From contig JARGOJ010000532.1 in assembly GCA_029210225.1 (NCBI GenBank), positions 1-6,411 on the forward strand: DNA of 6,411 nt, written 5' to 3'. Shown in pieces: positions 1-3,988 of this stretch (positions are counted from its first letter, which is position 1; each line of letters starts with the position of its first letter). The notes under the pieces are model-generated. The model was not told where the DNA came from, made no database searches, and saw nothing but the letters and a program-made list of their open reading frames with translations. A program made the position numbers and the translations under genes. This stretch comes from Planctomycetota bacterium (GTDB lineage Bacteria > Planctomycetota > J058 > JARGOJ01).

Positions 1-407
1 AAGAAACCAAAGGCAAGCCAGATCAACGTCGCGAAGGCACCCATGCACACAACAAATACATTGTCTGAAATCAAGGGTAACACGATCGCCAGAGCCAGTG
101 GAATGCCTATGATCAATGAGAATCCATTGAAACTATGCCCCTCTAGCAACTCACTAAAAGGTCCCGAAATAATAAAAAGACTCGTCGAAAGGACGTCTTC
201 GACATAGGGAAAGCGCCAAAACACCAAGTAAAGGACAGCGAAAACAAGAGTAAGATTGATCACCGCAAACCGTGGTGTTCGCCGCTTCCAAAATTGCTTT
301 TTTGGCCTTTGCTTTTCGCAGTCAACGCAAAGCTTATCGTCGGTGGAAAAGGCCTCGACGAAGTCGCCGCAGCGCATGCAGTGTGTTTTCGACTCGTCGT
401 CCTCCAT
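1..407 (-). CDS. Zinc-ribbon membrane protein, N-terminal part (gene runs off the left edge)
   Basis: I do not recognise a named family. The visible 135 codons start at an ATG (407) preceded by a good Shine-Dalgarno stretch (GAGGAAAGAG, 4 bases upstream), which fixes the start. Residues 10-13 (CMRC) and 27-30 (CVDC) form two CxxC knuckles about 14 residues apart, the layout of a small zinc ribbon. A basic stretch at residues 34-46 (KKQFWKRR and neighbours) follows. Then come hydrophobic segments at about 48-64, 96-112 and 117-135, read as transmembrane helices, so the ribbon is probably cytoplasmic by the positive-inside rule. The C-terminus lies outside the window. The gene begins 49 bases after the stop of the split gene to its right, so the two may have shared a transcript. 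Small ribbon-plus-membrane proteins are common and diverse, so no function is proposed. Confidence 0.8.
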   Translation of the reverse strand, partial: MEDDESKTHCMRCGDFVEAFSTDDKLCVDCEKQRPKKQFWKRRTPRFAVINLTLVFAVLYLVFWRFPYVEDVLSTSLFIISGPFSELLEGHSFNGFSLIIGIPLALAIVLPLISDNVFVVCMGAFATLIWLAFGF

Positions 408-424
408 AAATCTCTTTCCTCAAT

Positions 425-436
425 TCAATGCATTGA
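425..436. repeat. 12-nt palindrome before the zinc-ribbon gene
   Basis: TCAATGCATTGA is a perfect palindrome ending 18 bases upstream of the ATG at 407, just ahead of its ribosome site. It could be an operator half or mere chance; no second copy is seen nearby. Confidence 0.3.
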
Positions 437-456
437 CTGTCTGGTCCAGCGCATTG

Positions 457-690
457 TTAGGCTTTCTCATAGGGCGGCAACGGAAAACCAGGTAGTTCTC
501 TGATCCAGTCTTTCAGCTTAATGGCTTCCCTGATTTTACGTGTCATTCCGCGAACGATTGAAAGTGGATGACTTTCAAACTTTGAGTCAAATTCCTCATG
601 GTAGGGGTCGAAGTCTGCTCCAACTTCTCCGTCGTCCGTGATCTGACAGCGCTGCCCGATTCTCTTGATACGCTGCGAACGAGAACTCAA
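457..690 (-). pseudogene. Detached C-terminal part of the split 218-codon gene
   Basis: This is an open stretch of 77 codons from a TTG that lies inside element A. The first 15 codons are element sequence. From residue 16 (QITDDGEVGADFDPYHEEFD) it looks like genuine protein, with an HPLS segment at 41-44, an amphipathic helix (about 46-63) and a proline-rich end (ELPGFPLPP). It is in the same frame as the 163-codon ORF at 781-1272. The intervening element supplies the in-frame stops. I read this as the C-terminal remainder of that gene rather than an independent one. No ribosome binding site is seen before the TTG. Its TAA stop is followed 49 bases later by the ATG of the zinc-ribbon gene. 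If translated at all it would need its own initiation. Confidence 0.65.
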
Positions 691-802
691 GATTCCTGCG
701 TTGTCTCGAATGCTCGTGAATACCTGTATTCACTGTGCTTCGTTCCTAGCAGCAAACTCGATTTCTCAGTTCTCGCGTTATCAACACAAACGGGCAACGC
801 TG
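647..802. mobile_element. Element A: 156-bp imperfect palindrome inserted in a gene (MITE-like)
   Basis: The whole stretch is symmetric about 724.5. The outer arms 647-658 and 791-802 (CAGCGCTGCCCG against CAGCGTTGCCCG read inward on opposite strands) match at 11 of 12 positions. They are followed in register by TTGATA on both arms. The centre is an 18-nt dyad at 716-733, GTGAATAC-CT-GTATTCAC. Between these the arms pair only partly, with small offsets (CGAGAACT occurs in both arms about 6 bases out of register). It codes for nothing and carries stops in the host frame (TGA at 783-781, TAA at 780-778). Flanking bases 644-646 and 803-805 are both TGA on the plus strand, which fits a 3-bp target duplication. 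A 5-bp repeat (TGACA) overlaps the arm ends. Transposition is inferred; the symmetry and repeats are seen directly. It has no transposase of its own. Confidence 0.7.
716..733. repeat. Core dyad of element A
   Basis: GTGAATAC-CT-GTATTCAC is a perfect 8-bp inverted repeat with a 2-base spacer at the exact centre of element A. It could be a hairpin tip or a protein-binding dyad. The same core occurs in element B with one pair changed on both sides. Confidence 0.85.
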
Positions 803-1272
803 TGACAACGGCCCTCTCTTGTCATGAGTTCGAAGAGCAAAGCTTCTCGCAACCCCGTAACGCCAGATTCTCGACCTTCGACGGTCAACATGAACCGAGA
901 CTTGAGGAAAGGAATAACCAGGCCTCCTATATACATAGTTCCAAACTCGGGATGAATCAGTTTGGAGAAGGCTTCTATTGATTCGCAGCCATCGATTGAA
1001 ACCAGCGACATTCCAATCATGTGATGATCTTCAACGCTATCTATAGAAGCACGATAGCCATCGCGGAACTCACCAATATTCTCAGCAGATTGCGGCAGGT
1101 CGGGAACTTCGCGAAGGTCATTCAAGGATATTGCGATTCCTTCTGGTGTCATCCAAACACGAGTCAGACCTTCGTCATGGGCGAGAGTCAACTCTTCTTG
1201 GCCGAAGTCAACACCATCAAGTGGACTCGATCCGGAGAGACGATTTGATAGGAATCGAAACACAGTCAACAC
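781..1272 (-). CDS. Unnamed-family protein, N-terminal 163 codons, cut short by element A
   Basis: I cannot name the family. From the GTG at 1272 the protein reads as a mixed alpha/beta cytoplasmic domain with no signal peptide or membrane segment. It has WMTPEGIAISL at 40-50, GYRASIDSVEDHHMIGMSL at 72-90, MYIGGLVIPF at 113-122 and GVTGLREALLFELMTREG at 137-154. The last seven residues (HSVARLC) are encoded by the insertion. Removing 159 nt joins residue 156 directly to the 62 residues encoded at 643-460, giving a 218-codon product. From memory, similar proteins occur in planctomycetes and actinobacteria, where an HPLS-containing C-terminus follows this LREA helix; I could not check this. The start is uncertain because no good ribosome binding site precedes the GTG, and the frame stays open upstream into element B, whose edge is about 4 bases away. 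The truncated product may or may not fold. Confidence 0.7.
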   Translation of the reverse strand: MLTVFRFLSNRLSGSSPLDGVDFGQEELTLAHDEGLTRVWMTPEGIAISLNDLREVPDLPQSAENIGEFRDGYRASIDSVEDHHMIGMSLVSIDGCESIEAFSKLIHPEFGTMYIGGLVIPFLKSRFMLTVEGRESGVTGLREALLFELMTREGRCHSVARLC

Positions 1273-1276
1273 TCTG

Positions 1277-1460
1277 GGTCTAAATGGAACAGAGCGATTC
1301 TTAGCGGTTTTAAAACGGATCTTGAGACACTTTTGAACTCGATCAATACTCTGCGCCGGCAGCCCGGTGAATATTCATATTCACTGCGTTTGCTCAAATC
1401 CAGAAGCCTCTCAACTTCTCGCTAACAACCACTAACAATCACTCCCTTCCATTTAGGGCC
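1277..1460. repeat. Element B: long imperfect inverted repeat related to element A
   Basis: Arms 1280-1309 and 1427-1456 (both begin CTAAATGGAA read inward on opposite strands) match at 25 of 30 positions. Adding the less well paired edges gives a span of about 184 bp. The centre is an 18-nt dyad at 1367-1384, GTGAATAT-TC-ATATTCAC. On the minus strand the side entering the core reads GCGAGAAGTTGAGA then CGCAGTGAATA. This resembles element A (GCGAGAACTGAGA then CACAGTGAATA) at similar spacing, so A and B look like diverged copies of one family. The extra outer arm CTAAATGGAA is absent from A. No target duplication is visible at the B edges. It lies between the stop at 1590 and the GTG at 1272, and could also act as a transcript hairpin or partial terminator. 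Confidence 0.65.
1367..1384. repeat. Core dyad of element B
   Basis: GTGAATAT-TC-ATATTCAC is a perfect 8-bp inverted repeat with a 2-base spacer. Compared with the core of element A, the innermost pair is T-A instead of C-G, so both sides changed together and symmetry was kept. Confidence 0.85.
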
Positions 1461-1589
1461 GATACCGCCAAAAAATTTGTCGTCTATGCGAAGACTAACC
1501 AAAAAGGGAGCTTGGGCCCAAATTTACATCGCGAAACGTCCAGACTATTGAATCTACTAGCTGCCATATATTGTTACAGCAGCTTGATC
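1461..1589. other. Rest of the 317-base gene-free stretch
   Basis: The gene-free stretch 1273-1589 holds element B; these are the remaining 129 bases. They contain a 10-nt palindrome (TTGGGCCCAA, 1512-1521) and a weak 6-bp stem (1559-1564 with 1579-1584, 14-base loop) just after the stop at 1590. I see no convincing promoter, T-tract terminator, RNA gene or coding region; the longest minus-strand ATG frame here (from 1567) is only 27 codons. Confidence 0.5.
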
Positions 1590-1877
1590 TCAAAAGTCAT
1601 GTTCGATTATCCACCAGTATCTACTGCCAGGAAACTCTTCACTCAACAAGGCAACCATGATCGAAGATAGCCCGCCAACATAAGATCCATCACAGATCTC
1701 TGCTACGTCGCTCGCGAATAGCGAACCCCAACTCTCATAGCCGTCTGTTTGATAATCAGGGTCGCGATTCAATGTTGAGACAGTCTTCTCAATCGTTCTT
1801 CGCATTCCAATCCAGTTTCGCGACACAACACAGCCAGAGATCGGATCGATAATGAGAAGTGAAACGTCACTCGCCAC
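1590..1877 (-). CDS. Small unrecognised protein, probable paralogue of its upstream neighbour
   Basis: This is a 95-residue ORF of unknown function with no signal peptide or membrane helix. It has a hydrophobic strand at 5-10 (VSLLII) and the segment NRDPDYQTDGYESWG at 37-51. It ends with an aromatic C-terminus (SRYWWIIEHDF). The start chosen is the GTG at 1877, which overlaps the end of the upstream ORF by 11 bases. Its spacing to the PDY/SWG segment then matches that of the upstream protein within four residues. No Shine-Dalgarno is seen, consistent with translational coupling. The frame is open for 15 codons upstream of the GTG (back to a TAA near 1922) without an ATG, GTG or TTG, so a non-standard earlier start or an old frameshift joining it to its neighbour cannot be excluded. 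An immunity-type role is only a guess from size and arrangement. Confidence 0.6.
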   Translation of the reverse strand: MASDVSLLIIDPISGCVVSRNWIGMRRTIEKTVSTLNRDPDYQTDGYESWGSLFASDVAEICDGSYVGGLSSIMVALLSEEFPGSRYWWIIEHDF

Positions 1878-2172
1878 GATGACCGCCGTACAAAAGAGTG
1901 ACCCAATTGTCAGGCACAGTTATCGCAGGGAAGAGAGAAACAAAATCGTCCCACTTGTCGGTCTCGTCGAGTTCAATAAGGGCGCGAAGTTCATTCTTGG
2001 TTACGCGCCCCCAGGAAACAACACCATTGTCCTCAAAATCAGGCGAACGCTCCAATGAAAGGCGGGCTAGCTCGATTTCAACACACAAGTCAAATTGATC
2101 CACAATCGTCCGAAGGCTTTCACTAAGCACCAAACACGTGCCCAATTCATAGTATTGAGCCGCTGTATTCAT
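1867..2172 (-). CDS. Small unrecognised acidic protein, first of a tandem pair
   Basis: This is a 101-residue, acidic, probably cytoplasmic protein that I do not recognise. Residues 13-42 look helical and the segment ERSPDFEDNGVVSWG lies at 41-55. That segment matches NRDPDYQTDGYESWG in the next ORF (shared R, PD, aromatic, G, SWG), so the two look like diverged tandem duplicates. The later part holds a tryptophan-containing acidic stretch (DETDKWDDF, 69-77). The ATG at 2172 overlaps the stop of the preceding 50-codon ORF by 4 bases (ATGA). AAGGGAG lies 11 bases upstream but can pair with CTCC between it and the ATG, so translation probably depends on coupling. Its end overlaps the next start by 11 bases, making a three-ORF chain. 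Short adjacent acidic proteins of this kind are often immunity proteins or antitoxins, but nothing here proves it. Confidence 0.65.
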   Translation of the reverse strand: MNTAAQYYELGTCLVLSESLRTIVDQFDLCVEIELARLSLERSPDFEDNGVVSWGRVTKNELRALIELDETDKWDDFVSLFPAITVPDNWVTLLYGGHRGE

Positions 2173-2321
2173 ACGGAGGCACGCTCCCTTAAATCATCTC
2201 GAAGAAATCTTCCGTCTGCGCCACTTTGATTAAGAACGGCGCTCCCACGGCGCAACAAGTCGTCAGGCCAAAGATTCGTTGCAAGTGCTGGTAGAGACTC
2301 TTCAAGTAGTTGATTTCTCAC
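2169..2321 (-). CDS. Small ORF of 50 codons directly after the M14 gene
   Basis: This short ORF runs from the GTG at 2321 to a TGA overlapping the next ATG by 4 bases. The peptide looks protein-like and mostly helical: NQLLEESLPALATNLWPDDL at 3-22, then LNQSGADGRFLRDDLRERAS at 30-49. I do not recognise it. It is in the same frame as the M14 peptidase: after that gene's TGA (2360-2358) the frame runs on for 12 codons to this GTG with no stop and no ATG, GTG or TTG. The only purine-rich SD-like stretch (GAAGGGG) is about 17 bases before the GTG, too far to be convincing. It could be a real small protein coupled to the next two genes, the remnant of a longer domain whose front was lost, or a readthrough extension of the peptidase. 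Confidence 0.45.
   Translation of the reverse strand: MRNQLLEESLPALATNLWPDDLLRRGSAVLNQSGADGRFLRDDLRERASV
2175..2190 (-). promoter_or_regulatory. Shine-Dalgarno held in a small stem before the ORF at 2172
   Basis: On the minus strand AAGGGAG is followed by a 5-base loop and CTCC, so GGAG (2187-2184) can pair with CTCC (2178-2175) and hide the ribosome site. Ribosomes finishing the upstream ORF (stop at 2169) would open it. This fits translational coupling; the pairing is short and the role is inferred. Confidence 0.35.
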
Positions 2322-2357
2322 GACGTTGTTGGATAGAGCCCCTTCAAGTCCTAGGCT

Positions 2358-3893
2358 TCAAGGAGCCTTCGACTGTAACTGGGTCATAAAGATTTTGGCT
2401 GCGGTTTCGGAAAAGCTCTTCAGTTTAGCGGCCGAAGTGTCGTCACCGTATTCTAGGACGATCGACGGCGCATTGAGCACTCTGGATGCCCACAACGCGC
2501 CAATCGTTTCATATTTATCGGTGCCAAGCTTCACGAGCTTCCAATTTCCAAGCTCGGGTAACTGCTTGTTAATCTCCTTCATAAAGGTCTGGATAAATTC
2601 TCCTTGATCCCCCTGGACATCTGGAGTATAGCCCTTTAGACCATAGGTTGAATGTAAGTCAATAAAGCTGACGAAGGTCGCTCCCTCTTTTTTTAGGGCG
2701 AGCAATAGTTCTCTCGTCGAGTTGGTCTCAGGAAAGTTAAACCCTTTTTGCTTCGTTCCCCAATCTCGATTCGAATCAATCCCGCCGCGATTGTGGCGCC
2801 AATGTCCGTCTAGCATTCCTCGCTCATTCAGCATTGGGATGATCACAACATTAAATCTCTCTCTAAACTTCTTGCCCTGTGCTGATGGTCCAAAAAACGC
2901 CTCAGAGAAATGCTCTAGCCCAATTCTTCCGGTGACTTCGGGCGGATGTTGTCCACCAACAATCACCACTGTTGGACGACCAAGGACCTTGTCTTTTGAG
3001 ACAAGGATTCCGGGCATAGGAGCCAATTGATTCGTTTCATCGGATTGAGGCAGATAGAGCTGATGGGCGAAATCATATTTGTCGCACAGTCTTTGGACCC
3101 AGTTTCTAATGTCGCGAGGAGAATGGGGTGGCTGCGCTGCAATGTGAACCTGCTGTCCTGGGGATAAGGTCAGATCGAAGCGCACTCTTGAGCCAACCTG
3201 TGTCAGGGAGGTCTTCGACCAAACCTCGCCCTTTTTCGAATCGAGATAGTGAAGAACTTCGGTGTTTTGAATTAACTGCCAGTCCTTCCCCTTATTCCTA
3301 CAAATCCACGGATTATACCTATGAGGTTCACCAAGGGCGGGCGTGATTTCGATTGTGACTGTTTGGCTCTTCTTTGCCGAGTCAAGCACGCCAATTTTCA
3401 CTGAATACCAAGGGCTATCATTGATTGACCCTGGCTTTGAAGGCCCCTTAGACACTAGGTTTTCAGGAAGAGAGACGACTGTGATAACTGGCTTCCCCTG
3501 CTCCATTCTAAACAGTGGAACTCCCCTCGCCATGGGGAAGTTATTGCTGAAAGAAAAGGTCGGCTTGTATTCATGGACGACTTCACCATTCTTGCCCTTC
3601 ACCTTCCAGGCTCGCAGAGGCAAAACAAAGTTGCCTGTCAGCTCGTTTGAAATGACTCGGGCCTGGGCCGTGTCCATGAGAACTGTATTGTTCTCGTCGT
3701 TTAAACGTCCTTCCACCGTGCCGGCCGAACCCTTAGAGTTCGAGGCTGTTCCAACCTGCGCTTCCATCGATTTTGGAGGCAGGAAATAATCGGTCACGGC
3801 ACGCGCTTTTACGGAATTGTCTGGGCTAGCGCAGCCTGAGATTGAAAGGATCGCAACGGTCAACAATCCGAATTCTCTACTTCTGTTTTTCAT
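2358..3893 (-). CDS. M14-family zinc carboxypeptidase, predicted lipoprotein
   Basis: A 511-residue protein predicted to remove C-terminal residues from peptides at the cell envelope. Residues 1-21 form a lipoprotein signal with lipobox ISGC (Cys21). Residues about 85-250 form a beta-rich N-terminal domain. The catalytic domain spans about 255-505. Zinc ligands are His316 and Glu319 in GGQHPPE and His414 in IDLHSTYG. NRGGIDSNRDW (368-378) carries the Asn-Arg pair (375-376) that binds the substrate carboxylate in the family. Glu481 in SIVLEYGD fits the general base. All key residues are present, so it should be active. A beta domain before a segment like PPHSPRDIRNWVQRL (255-269) recalls the cytosolic-carboxypeptidase branch of M14, although this one is exported. 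The start has GAGG 5 bases upstream. It lies 95 bases after the TAXI gene in the same direction, and small ORFs follow closely. Confidence 0.9.
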   Translation of the reverse strand: MKNRSREFGLLTVAILSISGCASPDNSVKARAVTDYFLPPKSMEAQVGTASNSKGSAGTVEGRLNDENNTVLMDTAQARVISNELTGNFVLPLRAWKVKGKNGEVVHEYKPTFSFSNNFPMARGVPLFRMEQGKPVITVVSLPENLVSKGPSKPGSINDSPWYSVKIGVLDSAKKSQTVTIEITPALGEPHRYNPWICRNKGKDWQLIQNTEVLHYLDSKKGEVWSKTSLTQVGSRVRFDLTLSPGQQVHIAAQPPHSPRDIRNWVQRLCDKYDFAHQLYLPQSDETNQLAPMPGILVSKDKVLGRPTVVIVGGQHPPEVTGRIGLEHFSEAFFGPSAQGKKFRERFNVVIIPMLNERGMLDGHWRHNRGGIDSNRDWGTKQKGFNFPETNSTRELLLALKKEGATFVSFIDLHSTYGLKGYTPDVQGDQGEFIQTFMKEINKQLPELGNWKLVKLGTDKYETIGALWASRVLNAPSIVLEYGDDTSAAKLKSFSETAAKIFMTQLQSKAP

Positions 3894-3988
3894 TCTATCC
3901 TCAAGGTTTTCTTATATCTCTCAAACAATGGACTCAATGAAATTCCCTAACACACGAAACTCTGCAAGTGCAAAGGGAACTGAATCGA

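Noticed and set aside
407..462. GTTAGGC at 456-462 (GCCTAACAATGCG on the minus strand), overlapping a stop codon, resembles an integron attC core.
   Set aside because: No partner core site of the RYYYAAC/GTTRRRY type occurs at attC spacing on either side, and no integrase or second cassette site is visible. Only a 6-bp internal match (CAATGC with GCATTG) supports folding.
598..1248. Plus-strand frames of 127 and 75 codons across the split gene.
   Set aside because: They mirror the minus-strand coding sequence and lack protein-like composition or ribosome sites.
640..1460. Elements A and B as integron attC sites bounding a gene cassette.
   Set aside because: Their ends lack the RYYYAAC and GTTRRRY cores, and element A interrupts a gene instead of following it, as shown by frame restoration on deletion.
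1559..1584. Stem AGCTGC/GCAGCT as a terminator after the ORF ending at 1590.
   Set aside because: Six pairs with a 14-base loop and no T tract on the minus strand; too weak to call.
3911..3937. TTGAGT and TATAAG as a promoter for the M14 gene.
   Set aside because: The spacer is only 15 bases and the -10 would sit too near the start codon; not convincing.
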